Assembly: GCF_021173675.1 (NCBI RefSeq)
Contig: NZ_JAIHON010000008.1
Location: 62,001-126,000 of the forward strand
Direction of reading: 5' to 3'
From: Streptomyces lincolnensis
GTDB lineage: Bacteria; Actinomycetota; Actinomycetes; Streptomycetales; Streptomycetaceae
DNA: 64,000 bases
Position numbers and translations under genes: made by a program. The notes under the pieces are model-generated. The model saw only the letters and a list, made by a program, of their open reading frames with translations. It was not told the DNA's origin and made no database searches. The stretch's first letter is position 1, and each line of letters starts with the position of its first letter. This document shows, piece by piece, positions 7,757 to 15,660 of this stretch.

Positions 7757-9184
7757 GTGTCCTCCCGATCCCCGGTCCCGGCCCCACGGCTCGTCCCGGT
7801 CCGTTTGTCCGTGACCGTGGCCCTCGCCCTTCTGCTCACCGCCTGCGGTGGGACGGGGGTCCAGGGCACTCCCGGCGGTTCCGGGCTGAGGGACCCGTAC
7901 TTTCCCAAGGCGGGCAACGGCGGGTACGACGTCAGCCACTACGACCTGACGCTCGCCTGCGCGCGGGAGGGCGACCGGCTCCGCCTCACCGGCACGGCGA
8001 CGATCACCGCCCGTGCCACCCAGGACCTGTCCGCCTTCGACCTCGACCTCAAGGGCCTGACGGTCGGCAAGATCACCGTCGACGGCGCGGGCGCCCGCTG
8101 GAACCGCACCGGCCAGGAACTCACCGTCCGCCCGCACGACGACCTGGAGAAGGGCAGGACCTTCCGCGTCACCGTCCGCTACTCCGGCACCCCGGAGACG
8201 ATCACCGACCCGGACGGCTCCCAGGAGGGCTGGCTGCCGACGTCGGACGGCGCGCTCGCCCTCGGGGAGCCGACGGGCTCGATGACCTGGTTCCCCGGCA
8301 ACCACCACCCCTCCGACAAGGCGACGTACGACCTGTCCGTGACCGTGCCGCAGGGCCTGCGGGCCGTGTCCAACGGGGAGCCGACCGGGGAGACGACCAC
8401 CGAGGGCCGCACCACCTCCACCTGGCACACCGCCGAACCCATGGCGAGCTACCTCGCCATCCTCGCGATCGGCGACTACACCGTCCGCCGCTCCACCACC
8501 CCGGACGGCCTGCCCGTGTACGTGGCGGTGGACCCCGCGGAGGACAAGGCGAGCCGGGAGGTGCTCGCCCGGATCCCCGAGGTCATGGAGTGGGCGGAGT
8601 CCGTCTTCGGGCCGTACCCCTTCTCCGCCACCGGCGCGATCGTCGACCACGCCCCCGACGTCGGCTACGCCCTGGAGACCCAGAACCGCCCCGTCTTCCC
8701 CGGCGCCCCCGACACCGCCCTCCTCGTCCACGAACTCGCCCACCAGTGGTACGGGAACTCCGTCACCCCGAAGACCTGGCGGGACATGTGGCTCAACGAG
8801 GGCTTCGCCACCTACGCGGAGTGGCTGTGGGCCGAGGACCACGGCGGCGACACCGCCCAGCAGACCTTCGACGCGCTGTACGACGACGGCGAGGACACCT
8901 ACGACGACCTCTGGTCCTTCCCGCCCGCGCAGCCCACGAGCGCCGCGCACCTCTCCGACAGCCCCGTCTACCAGCGCGGCGCGATGGTCCTCCACAAGAT
9001 CCGTCAGGCGGTGGGCGACGACACCTTCCGCGCGATCGTCCGCGGCTGGGCCACCACCCACCGCCACGGCAACGCGGACACCGCCGACTTCACGGCGTAC
9101 GTCGAGAAGCAGGCCCCCGACGAGGACTTCGACGCGATCTGGGCGGACTGGCTGTACGGGGAGGGGAAGCCGGAGCGCGCGTGA
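7757..9184 (+). CDS. M1-family metallopeptidase, lipoprotein
   Basis: This 475-residue zinc aminopeptidase-like protein is anchored outside the cell. The signal peptide ends in a lipobox (LLTAC, Cys30). The M1 zinc motif HELAH is at 325-329 and the third ligand is Glu348 in NEGF, the exact 18-residue spacing of gluzincins. YALETQ near residue 300 takes the place of the substrate-binding GAMEN-type strand. The C-terminal HEAT-like domain of large M1 enzymes is missing, as in other bacterial short forms. The GTG start at 7757 is supported by TAGGAT seven bases before it and by the immediate signal peptide. Confidence 0.9.
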   Translation: MSSRSPVPAPRLVPVRLSVTVALALLLTACGGTGVQGTPGGSGLRDPYFPKAGNGGYDVSHYDLTLACAREGDRLRLTGTATITARATQDLSAFDLDLKGLTVGKITVDGAGARWNRTGQELTVRPHDDLEKGRTFRVTVRYSGTPETITDPDGSQEGWLPTSDGALALGEPTGSMTWFPGNHHPSDKATYDLSVTVPQGLRAVSNGEPTGETTTEGRTTSTWHTAEPMASYLAILAIGDYTVRRSTTPDGLPVYVAVDPAEDKASREVLARIPEVMEWAESVFGPYPFSATGAIVDHAPDVGYALETQNRPVFPGAPDTALLVHELAHQWYGNSVTPKTWRDMWLNEGFATYAEWLWAEDHGGDTAQQTFDALYDDGEDTYDDLWSFPPAQPTSAAHLSDSPVYQRGAMVLHKIRQAVGDDTFRAIVRGWATTHRHGNADTADFTAYVEKQAPDEDFDAIWADWLYGEGKPERA

Positions 9185-9215
9185 CGGGCGCTTGACGGGC
9201 ACTGACGGGCGCCGG

Positions 9216-9737
9216 TCAGCCGGCGGCCAGGGGCTTGCGCAGCACCGTGCACGGGCGGCCGCGTTCGCGGTCCGGGCGGTGGGCGATCGGCTCGTAGCCG
9301 AGGGAGGTCCAGAAGGCGAGGGCACGGTCGTTGCCGTCGAGGACGGCGAGGCGGACGGCGGTGCGGCCCGCCGCGCGGAAGCGGTCCTCCAGCCGGGACG
9401 CCAGCCGCCGTCCGTGGCCCTGCCGCCGGACGCTCGTGTCCACCATCAGCAGGCCGATCCACGGGTCCGGGTCGGCCGGGTCGGGATGCCGGGCGAGCGT
9501 GATCGCGATTCCGGTCAGCCGCCCCTCGCTCCGCGCGAGCAGCACCTCCACGTCCGGGTTCGTCAACTCGTCCGCCAACGCGGTCGCCACCTGCTCCGGC
9601 CGGATGTCGTCCGGGTCCGGGAAGTCACCGCTGAGCGCCTGGAACTCACGGTCGGTGGCGTAGAGCGCGGTGAGTTCGGTCAGGAGCGGGGCCGGGATGT
9701 CACGGTCGGGGGTGAGGGGGAGGGGGGTGAGGATCAC
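9216..9737 (-). CDS. GNAT-family N-acetyltransferase
   Basis: This protein of about 173 residues has a GNAT domain. WIGLLMVDTSVRRQGHG is the acetyl-CoA binding strand with the R/Q-x-x-G-x-G/A loop, followed by NDRALAFWTSLGYE, the typical C-terminal element. Substrate is not predictable. The start is taken as GTG at 9737, which has TACCTT six bases upstream (leaderless type). Reading further upstream only gives Pro/Arg-rich translation of a 32-bp tandem repeat and is not credible. It is convergent with the M1 peptidase gene. Confidence 0.82.
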   Translation of the reverse strand: MILTPLPLTPDRDIPAPLLTELTALYATDREFQALSGDFPDPDDIRPEQVATALADELTNPDVEVLLARSEGRLTGIAITLARHPDPADPDPWIGLLMVDTSVRRQGHGRRLASRLEDRFRAAGRTAVRLAVLDGNDRALAFWTSLGYEPIAHRPDRERGRPCTVLRKPLAAG

Positions 9738-9767
9738 GCGGGCAAGGTACCCCGGGGAGAGCCCGGC

Positions 9768-9873
9768 GACGCCCGGGACCTGTGGCGCCGGGGTTCGGTG
9801 ACGCCCGGGACCTGTGGCGCCGGGGTTCGGTGACGCCCGGGACCTGTGGCGCCGGGGTTCCGTGACGCCCGGA
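9768..9873. repeat. 32-bp tandem repeat, three full copies plus a partial one
   Basis: Units start at 9768, 9800 and 9832, each beginning gacgcccgggacctgtggcg; the third has one mismatch near its end and a 10-bp partial unit follows at 9864. The block lies in the 243-bp gap between the divergently oriented upstream end of an acetyltransferase gene and the 3' end of terD. The rest of the gap is a C/G-rich stretch with several ggccg/cggcc inverted pairs at about 9885-9955 and no gene. Confidence 0.9.
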
Positions 9874-9980
9874 ATCCGCGACGGCCGCAAAAAGGCCGGA
9901 GGCCCTGGGAAACGGCCGAACCCCCGGAAAACGCCGGAACCCCCGGCCGGAGCCAGGGGTCCCCGCAAGCGCGGTGTCCG

Positions 9981-10556
9981 TCAGACGTTGACGCCGAAGT
10001 CCTGGGCGATGCCCACCAGGCCCGAGGCGTAGCCCTGGCCGACGGCGCGGAACTTCCACTCGGCGCCGTTGCGGTACAGCTCGCCGAAGACCATGGCGGT
10101 CTCGGTGGCGGCGTCCTCGGAGAGGTCGTAGCGGGCGATCTCGGTGCCGCCGTCCTGGTTCACGATCCGGATGTAGGCGTTGCGGACCTGGCCGAAGTTC
10201 TGCGAGCGGTTCTCCGCGTCGTAGATCGAGACCGGGAAGACGATCTTGTCGACGTCGGCCGGGAGGCCGGCGAGGTTGACGTTGATCGCCTCGTCGTCGC
10301 CCGCGCCCTCGCCGGTGCGGTTGTCACCGGTGTGGACGATGGTCTGGTCCGGGGTCTGCTTGTTGTTGAAGAAGACGAAGTGGGCGTCCGAGTAGACCTT
10401 GCCCTGAGGGTTGACCGCGATCGCGGAGGCGTCGAGGTCGAAGTCCGTGCCGGTGGTGGTGCGGACGTCCCAGCCGAGGCCCACGGTGACGGCGGTCAGG
10501 CCCGGAGCCTCCTTGGTGAGCGAGACGTTGCCACCCTTGGACAGGCTTACAGCCAT
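9981..10556 (-). CDS. terD: TerD-family tellurite-resistance/stress protein
   Basis: This 191-residue protein begins MAVSLSKGGNVSLTKEAPGL and contains GLGWDVRTTTGTDFDLDASA, DGDNRTGEG-like and GDDEAINVNL stretches. These acidic loops bind calcium in the TerD/TerE fold. TerD proteins are cytoplasmic, accumulate on tellurite, oxidative or envelope stress and are abundant in Streptomyces; exact molecular role remains unclear. AAGGGA lies about ten bases before the ATG. It stands alone here: no terZABC genes are next to it. The neighbour across a 166-bp divergent gap is the ribosome-rescue factor arfB. Confidence 0.92.
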   Translation of the reverse strand: MAVSLSKGGNVSLTKEAPGLTAVTVGLGWDVRTTTGTDFDLDASAIAVNPQGKVYSDAHFVFFNNKQTPDQTIVHTGDNRTGEGAGDDEAINVNLAGLPADVDKIVFPVSIYDAENRSQNFGQVRNAYIRIVNQDGGTEIARYDLSEDAATETAMVFGELYRNGAEWKFRAVGQGYASGLVGIAQDFGVNV

Positions 10557-10722
10557 TGTTGGGAGTCCCTTCCCTCGTTTTTGTACGGCAGTACGGGCAT
10601 GAAGCTACAGCTACCCCCATGAACGCCGAGAGGGGTACCGAAGGTTCCTGCTCGTTTTACTTTCTTTACCGAACCACGGCCAGGCGATATTCGCGTGACG
10701 TGGACCGGACAGAGAGGGGAAC

Positions 10723-11193
10723 ATGGACGGCATGTCCGGTCCTTCACGGGGGTCTGGGGGTTCGTCCCCCAGAAAACTCAGTATCCGCGGCTCCGTCTCG
10801 CTCCCCGAGGCCGAGCTCATGTGGCGTTTCTCGCGGTCGTCCGGTCCGGGCGGACAGCACGTCAACACCAGCGACTCCCAGGTCGAGCTGCGGTTCGACC
10901 TCGCCAAGACCGAGGCGCTGCCCGAGGTGTGGAAGCAGCGGGCCCTGAGCAAGCTCGCGGGCCGGCTGGTCGACGGTGTCGTCACCGTCCGCGCCTCCGA
11001 GCACCGCTCCCAGTGGCGCAACCGCGAGACCGCCGCGGTACGCCTGGCCTCCCTCCTCGCCGAGGCCACGGCACCCCCGCCCAAGCCCCGCAAGGCCACC
11101 CGCATCCCGCGCGGCATCAACGAACGCCGCCTCCGGGAGAAGAAGCAGCGCTCGGACACCAAGCGCGGCCGCTCCGGACAGGGCTGGGGCTAG
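10723..11193 (+). CDS. arfB: Alternative ribosome-rescue peptidyl-tRNA hydrolase ArfB (YaeJ type)
   Basis: This 156-residue protein is a release factor catalytic domain without codon-recognition domains. The GGQ motif is at residues 43-45 within SGPGGQHVNTSDSQVEL, and the C-terminal tail is highly basic (RRLREKKQ, KRGRSG), which in ArfB inserts into the empty mRNA channel of a stalled ribosome. It would hydrolyse peptidyl-tRNA on non-stop ribosomes as a backup to tmRNA. The first ATG at 10723 has GAGAGGGG six bases upstream; an ATG at 10732 is a weaker choice. It is divergent from terD. Confidence 0.9.
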   Translation: MDGMSGPSRGSGGSSPRKLSIRGSVSLPEAELMWRFSRSSGPGGQHVNTSDSQVELRFDLAKTEALPEVWKQRALSKLAGRLVDGVVTVRASEHRSQWRNRETAAVRLASLLAEATAPPPKPRKATRIPRGINERRLREKKQRSDTKRGRSGQGWG

Positions 11194-11235
11194 CCCCCCA
11201 CCCACCACCCCTCGCCCCCTGGCTCCCCGCCCCTG

Positions 11236-11262
11236 TGTCACATCCACCGCCCGTCACCCGTC
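11236..11262 (+). promoter_or_regulatory. Candidate ECF41-type promoter for the downstream sigma factor
   Basis: TGTCACA at 11236-11242 and CGTC at 11259-11262 are separated by 16 bases. These are the -35 and -10 elements reported for promoters recognised by ECF41 sigma factors. The element ends 47 bases before the ATG of an ECF41-like gene, so the simplest reading is autoregulation. Start-site position is inferred. Confidence 0.6.
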
Positions 11263-11309
11263 AACCCACTGACAGCACGCCGGACGGACCGTGACGAGGG
11301 GCAGTGACC

Positions 11310-12194
11310 ATGGGCTACGACGACTACCTTGCCGAGCGTTTCGAGACGCACCGCGGTCATCTGCGGGCGGTCGCGCACCGCATGCTCGGCTCGGTCACCG
11401 AGGCCGACGACGCGGTCCAGGAGACCTGGCTGCGGCTGATCCGTGCCGACACGCGGCGGATAGACAACCTCGGGGCCTGGCTGACGACCGTGGTGGGCCG
11501 GGTCTGCCTCGACATGCTCCGCTCGCGCCGCTCCCGCGCGGAGGAGCCGCTGGAGACCGTCCCGCAGCGCCCCGCCGTCCCGACAACGGGCACCGGCCCC
11601 AGTCCCGCCCCCGACCCCGAGCGGGACGCCCTCCTCGCGGACTCGGTCGGCGTCGCCCTGCTCGTCGTCCTGGACACGCTCACGCCCGCCGAACGGCTGA
11701 CGTTCGTGCTGCACGACCTGTTCGCGGTGCCCTACGACGAGATCGCGGCCATCGTGGGGAAGTCCCCGGCGGCGGCGCGCCAGCTGGCCAGCCGGGCCCG
11801 GCGGCGGGTGCGGGGCGCCGAGGTGCCCGATGCGGACCTGGTCCGGCAGCGGGAGGTCGTCGACGCCTTTCTCGCCGCCGCGCGGGCGGCGGACTTCGAC
11901 GCGCTGGTCGCGGTCCTCGATCCGGACGTCGTGGCGCGTACCGAGGTCGGGGTGACGACGGGCGCGGCGGCGGTGGCCCGGGGTGCGAGCCGGTTCTCCC
12001 GGCGGGCGGGTGTCCCCGTACCCGCGCTGGTGGACGGCCGCACGGCCATGGCGGTGTTCGTCGAGGGCCGGTTGGACCGCACCCTCGCCTTCACCTTCGT
12101 ACGCGACCGGATCGCCGTGATCGACATCACCACGGACCCGGCCCGGCTCGCCCTGCTGGACGTGGAACTGCTCCGAGGGCCGCGAGAGCCCTGA
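11310..12194 (+). CDS. ECF41/SigJ-like sigma factor with C-terminal SnoaL-type domain
   Basis: This is a 294-residue extracytoplasmic-function sigma factor. Region 2 runs from about residue 10 to 80 (HRMLGSVTEADDAVQETWLRL). Region 4 is about 110-170 with LTPAERLTFVLHDLF and the recognition helix near DEIAAIVGKSPAAARQLASRAR. Residues 185-294 form an extra NTF2/SnoaL-like domain, the hallmark of the ECF41 group, where it replaces an anti-sigma factor as built-in control. The WLPEP linker motif usual in ECF41 is not seen, so this may be a divergent subgroup. ATG 11310 has GAGGGG eight bases upstream; GTG 11304 is too close to it. Confidence 0.87.
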   Translation: MGYDDYLAERFETHRGHLRAVAHRMLGSVTEADDAVQETWLRLIRADTRRIDNLGAWLTTVVGRVCLDMLRSRRSRAEEPLETVPQRPAVPTTGTGPSPAPDPERDALLADSVGVALLVVLDTLTPAERLTFVLHDLFAVPYDEIAAIVGKSPAAARQLASRARRRVRGAEVPDADLVRQREVVDAFLAAARAADFDALVAVLDPDVVARTEVGVTTGAAAVARGASRFSRRAGVPVPALVDGRTAMAVFVEGRLDRTLAFTFVRDRIAVIDITTDPARLALLDVELLRGPREP

Positions 12195-12339
12195 GGGCGA
12201 GAAGGCCGGGAGCCAGGGCGCGAGGGCGCGAGGACGCCGAGCCGCCCGAAGAGCCGCCCGAACAGGACCGCGCCCAGCGGCCGGAAGAAGCCGGAAGAAG
12301 AACGCCGGCGCGAAGGAGGCGTACCTCCGCACCAGCGCC

Positions 12340-12392
12340 CGCGAGAGCCCTGAGGGCCCCGAGAGCCCCGAGAGCCCCGAGAGCCCCGAGAG
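12340..12392. repeat. Repeat block after the sigma-factor gene: 18-bp duplication and 9-bp tandem repeats
   Basis: The 18-mer cgcgagagccctgagggc at 12340-12357 is an exact copy of 12181-12198, which contains the sigma-factor stop codon. It is followed by the 9-bp unit gagagcccc repeated at 12361, 12370 and 12379 plus a partial unit. The 200-bp gap between the two convergent genes contains nothing else recognisable. Confidence 0.85.
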
Positions 12393-12397
12393 GGCGT

Positions 12398-12880
12398 CTA
12401 GGACAGGTCGGCGGACAGGTCCAGCACGCCCACCGTCTCGTCCTCGACCGTCTCGCCGGTGGGGCGGAAGCCGAGCCGCAGGTAGAAGTCCTCCGGGCCG
12501 TGGCGGCCGGGGTGCCAGGTGACGTGGAACTCCTTGCCGCCCCGGCGGCGGATCTCGGCGGCGACGGACTCCACGGCGAAGCGTCCGTAGCCGTGGCCCT
12601 GCGCGTCCGCCGCGATGTTCAGGCGCCACAGGCCGGACCGGAAGAGGGTGCCGTCGTCACGCCAGTCGATGTCGAAGAAGGCCATCAGGAACCCGACCGG
12701 CCGCTCCCCGTCGACGATCAGGCGGGGCCAGGCGGTGTCGGGATGGACGTAGGCCTCGGCGAGGGACTTCACCACGGAGGTGACCGCGAATTCCTGCTCG
12801 GGGCGGACCCGGATGGCGATCGCGGCCTCGAGGTTCCCGGTGGTGATCTCTTCGAGGCGGAGTCCGGAGGGCGTCGTCAT
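12398..12880 (-). CDS. GNAT-family N-acetyltransferase (SpeG/aminoglycoside-acetyltransferase-like)
   Basis: This 160-residue GNAT protein has LWRLNIAADAQGHGYGRFAV, the acetyl-CoA strand and loop, at about residues 84-103, and HGPEDFYLRLGFRPTGE near the end. The start LRLEEITTGNLEAAIAIRV and the PVGFLMAFFD segment resemble spermidine acetyltransferase-like proteins found widely in actinomycetes. Substrate unknown. ATG at 12880 with TAGGGT six bases upstream is another leaderless-type start. It is convergent with the sigma-factor gene; 76 bp separate its start from the end of the flavin reductase gene. Confidence 0.83.
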   Translation of the reverse strand: MTTPSGLRLEEITTGNLEAAIAIRVRPEQEFAVTSVVKSLAEAYVHPDTAWPRLIVDGERPVGFLMAFFDIDWRDDGTLFRSGLWRLNIAADAQGHGYGRFAVESVAAEIRRRGGKEFHVTWHPGRHGPEDFYLRLGFRPTGETVEDETVGVLDLSADLS

Positions 12881-12956
12881 GCGCGCACCCTAAGCGGGCG
12901 GATCACGGCCGGGCGAGCGAATTCCGGGGGCCCGGCCGGGTAGAGCCCGGTGGGGG

Positions 12957-13532
12957 TCATCCCAACTGCCGGTACCGGCCCCGGAAATACGCCAGCGGTC
13001 CGCCGTCCGCGCTGGGGACGGACGCCGTCAGGACGCGGCCGATCACGAGGGTGTGGTCGCCGGCCGGCACGCGCTGCTCCGTGCGGCACTCCAGGGTGGC
13101 CAGGGCGCCGCCCACCAGAAGGGCGCCGGTCGCCTCGCCACGGACGTACGGGATGTCCTCGAAGAGGAGGCGGTCGCTGATGCGGCCCTTCATGGCGAAG
13201 CGGCCGGCGATGTGCCGCTGGCTCTCGGAGAGGACCGACACCGCCCACAGGGGCTGCTCGTCCAGCAGGTCGTCCATGCGGGAGCCGTTGCGCAGGCTGA
13301 CCAGCACCAGGGGCGGGTCGAGGGAGACCGACATGAACGCCGTCGCCGTCATGCCGACGTCCTCGCCCTTCGGCCCGTCGGGGTCGAGCGGGGCCTCGAA
13401 CGCGGTCACCAGGACCACGCCGGCGGCCAGCCGGGACAGGGCGGCGCGGAACTCGTCGTTGCTCACCCCCACAGGATGCCCGGAGGCGGGCGCGGGGATC
13501 ATCGGGGACGTGGCGGGGGAAGTGTGGGGCAC
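12957..13532 (-). CDS. Flavin reductase-like FMN-binding protein
   Basis: This protein of up to 191 residues has the flavin reductase (HpaC/split barrel) domain. EFRAALSRLAAGVVLVTA opens the domain, GMTATAFMSVSLDPPLVLVSL is the FMN-binding strand pair, and LECRTEQRVPAGDHTLVIGRV closes it. Such enzymes supply reduced FMN/FAD to a partner monooxygenase or act as NADH:FMN reductases. No monooxygenase gene is adjacent. The longest start is a GTG at 13532; an ATG at 13502 and a GTG at 13466 just before SNDEF are alternatives and the first 22 residues are of doubtful reality. Confidence 0.85.
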   Translation of the reverse strand: MPHTSPATSPMIPAPASGHPVGVSNDEFRAALSRLAAGVVLVTAFEAPLDPDGPKGEDVGMTATAFMSVSLDPPLVLVSLRNGSRMDDLLDEQPLWAVSVLSESQRHIAGRFAMKGRISDRLLFEDIPYVRGEATGALLVGGALATLECRTEQRVPAGDHTLVIGRVLTASVPSADGGPLAYFRGRYRQLG

Positions 13533-13713
13533 GCCGGAAACGCTAATCTCCGCCCTGCACGCACCACATCGGGCCTCCGCCCGAGACCGGACCTAGGTCT
13601 CCCGACCGAGCTCACGGGGTGTCCTCGGACAGGTCACCACAAAGGCACAAAATTTATGTTCAGTAAACGCACTGTGAAACCGCAGAAACCCCACTCAATT
13701 GTTCATCTTTCGC

Positions 13714-13729
13714 TGTGACTTGAGTCACA
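13714..13729. promoter_or_regulatory. Perfect Crp-type palindrome overlapping a BldD-like box upstream of cdgB
   Basis: TGTGACTTGAGTCACA has perfect 5-bp arms around six bases. It fits the Crp-type pattern GTG-N6-GNCAC reported for Streptomyces and also the BldD pattern GTGA-Nm-TCAC. It lies 155 bp before the cdgB start in a 350-bp gene-free, comparatively A+T-rich stretch (13533-13883). That stretch also holds a 10-bp direct repeat GCACTGACGA at 13810 and 13823 and an AGTGG-N10-CCACT inverted repeat near 13781-13800. cdgB is a known BldD target in S. coelicolor. Confidence 0.6.
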
Positions 13730-13883
13730 AGGGGCACTAATTGTTGACCCTGTGTACCGAGTGGGCAGCGCGCTGTGATTCAGTGGCGGGGAAGCTCCAC
13801 TTACGAAGCGCACTGACGATATGCACTGACGAACGCCGATGAGAACCCTTGATTCGCTGCGAGGTCTCGGGGGGAGGGCGAGC

Positions 13884-15539
13884 ATGGAGACCGAGTCGGA
13901 ACCCTACGTCCGTCTTGCGTCCCTGCGACAACTGCACCAGGTCATGGCCGACATGAACACGGCCCGCAGCCTGGCGGACACCCTGCAGACGGTCGCCGAC
14001 GGCGTGGTCCACGCCCTCGGGTACGAACTGGCCTGTGTCAACCTCGTACGCCCCGACGGCGATCTCGTGGTCGCCGCGTTCTCCGGCAATCAGGCCGCAG
14101 AGTCGCTGATCACCGGCCGCGTCGGCTCCCGCGAGTCCTGGGAGCGCCGCCTCTCGATGGGTGAGAACTGGGGCGACCTGGTCTTCATACCGCACACCGA
14201 GGGCTGGGTCCTCGACGACGACGACGTCCCGCAGTGGTACACGGACGGGCCCGCGCCCCGCTTCGAGGACGAGTGGCACCCCTCCGACCGGCTCTTCGCG
14301 CCCATGTACACCCCGGCGGCGCCGGGCGGCGGCTCGTGCGGCGAGCTGATCGGCGTGCTCTCCGTGGACCGCCCGCGCAACGGCCGCCGACCGGGCGCGT
14401 GGGGGCGCGAGGCGCTCCAGATGTACGCCTTCCAGGCCGCCATCGCGATCAGCAACGCGCGTCTGCGTGCCAACATGCAGCGCGCGCTGGTCAGGCTCGA
14501 AAGGGAGCAGCAGGCGCTGCGGGCCAGCGAGGAGAGCTTCCGGCAGGCCTTCGAGTACGCCCCTTCCGGCATGGCCATCGCCGAGATGGGCGGCGACCAG
14601 CACGGCAGGATCCTGCGCACCAACGACGCGCTGTGCCGCCTGCTCGGCCGCCCCGCGTCCGCGATGCGCCGCTACGCCTTCTCCGACCTGGTCCACCCCG
14701 AGGACATAGGGACGCTGCTGCGGACCTCCGCCGAGGGCGGACGCGCGGAACTGCGTCTGGGCCGCCGCGACGGCACCTACGTCTGGGTCAGCCTGCGCAA
14801 CTCCGTCGTCGCCGACGCCGCCGACGGGCCGCGTTTCCTGCTCACGCACGTCGAGGACATAGAGGAGCGCAAGCGCCGCGAGCTCCAGCTCGCCCACCGC
14901 GCCTCCCACGACTCGCTCACCGGCCTGCCGAACTCCGCCGAGCTGCGCGCCCGCCTCTCCTCCCGGCTCTGCCAGCGGCCCACCCACCCGGCCGCCCTGG
15001 AGTCCATCGACGCGGCCTACGGCCATCCCGCCTTCGACGCCAACGGCCACGGCTTCGACTTCCCGCGGGGCACGGAGACCTTCGACGGCTTCGACCACCA
15101 TGTGCACACCGTCGCCCCCGAGGGGGAGCGCGACGACGGCACCAAGGGGCTCGCGGTGCTCTTCTGCGACCTCGACGGCTTCAAGTCGATCAACGACCGG
15201 TTCGGGCACAACGCGGGTGACGCGGTGCTCATCGAGGTCGCCCGGCGACTGTCGCAGTGCGTGCGCGACGGCGACACCGTCGCCCGGCTCGGCGGCGACG
15301 AGTTCGTGATCCTCGCGGACGGGCTCGGCAAGGCCGACGCCGCCGACCTCGCGGTCCGGCTGCGCAACGAGATCATCCAGCCCATCCGGGCCGAGGGACG
15401 GGCCGTACGGGTGGGCGCCAGCTTCGGTATCGGCTGGGCGCACTGCGGCATGACGGCGGACGAAGTGTTGAAGTCGGCCGACGAGCGGATGTACGTCGAG
15501 AAACGATCTCGTCCCAAACAACACAGACGCGCGGGATGA
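13884..15539 (+). CDS. cdgB: Diguanylate cyclase CdgB (GAF-PAS-GGDEF)
   Basis: This 551-residue cytoplasmic enzyme would make cyclic di-GMP from two GTP. A GAF sensor spans about 25-190 and a PAS sensor about 215-345 (SFRQAFEYAPSGMAI onward). The GGDEF domain runs from about 355, with the active-site GGDEF at 470-474. An inhibitory I-site RDGD sits at 461-464, the required five residues before it, so feedback inhibition is likely. About 60 extra residues, rich in His, Asp and Gly, separate the first helix (DSLTGLPNSAEL) from VLFCDLDGFKSIND. Start ATG 13884 is chosen for the GGGGGAGGG site; a GTG/ATG at 13839 is weaker. In S. coelicolor CdgB controls development under BldD. Confidence 0.9.
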   Translation: METESEPYVRLASLRQLHQVMADMNTARSLADTLQTVADGVVHALGYELACVNLVRPDGDLVVAAFSGNQAAESLITGRVGSRESWERRLSMGENWGDLVFIPHTEGWVLDDDDVPQWYTDGPAPRFEDEWHPSDRLFAPMYTPAAPGGGSCGELIGVLSVDRPRNGRRPGAWGREALQMYAFQAAIAISNARLRANMQRALVRLEREQQALRASEESFRQAFEYAPSGMAIAEMGGDQHGRILRTNDALCRLLGRPASAMRRYAFSDLVHPEDIGTLLRTSAEGGRAELRLGRRDGTYVWVSLRNSVVADAADGPRFLLTHVEDIEERKRRELQLAHRASHDSLTGLPNSAELRARLSSRLCQRPTHPAALESIDAAYGHPAFDANGHGFDFPRGTETFDGFDHHVHTVAPEGERDDGTKGLAVLFCDLDGFKSINDRFGHNAGDAVLIEVARRLSQCVRDGDTVARLGGDEFVILADGLGKADAADLAVRLRNEIIQPIRAEGRAVRVGASFGIGWAHCGMTADEVLKSADERMYVEKRSRPKQHRRAG

Positions 15540-15660
15540 CTCCCAGGTCAGCGAGCTGATGCGATCCGAGTCACCCGTTTGGGCCCTCAGGAGCGGGTAG
15601 GCTCGCCATTCTGACCCTACGTATCGCATCCGATCCGCACCTGCTCGAGGAGTACAAGGG

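Noticed and set aside
9738..9968. 77-residue N-terminal extension of the acetyltransferase at 9216-9737
   Set aside because: It is the translation of the 32-bp tandem repeats and Pro/Arg-rich filler; the GNAT domain is complete from GTG 9737.
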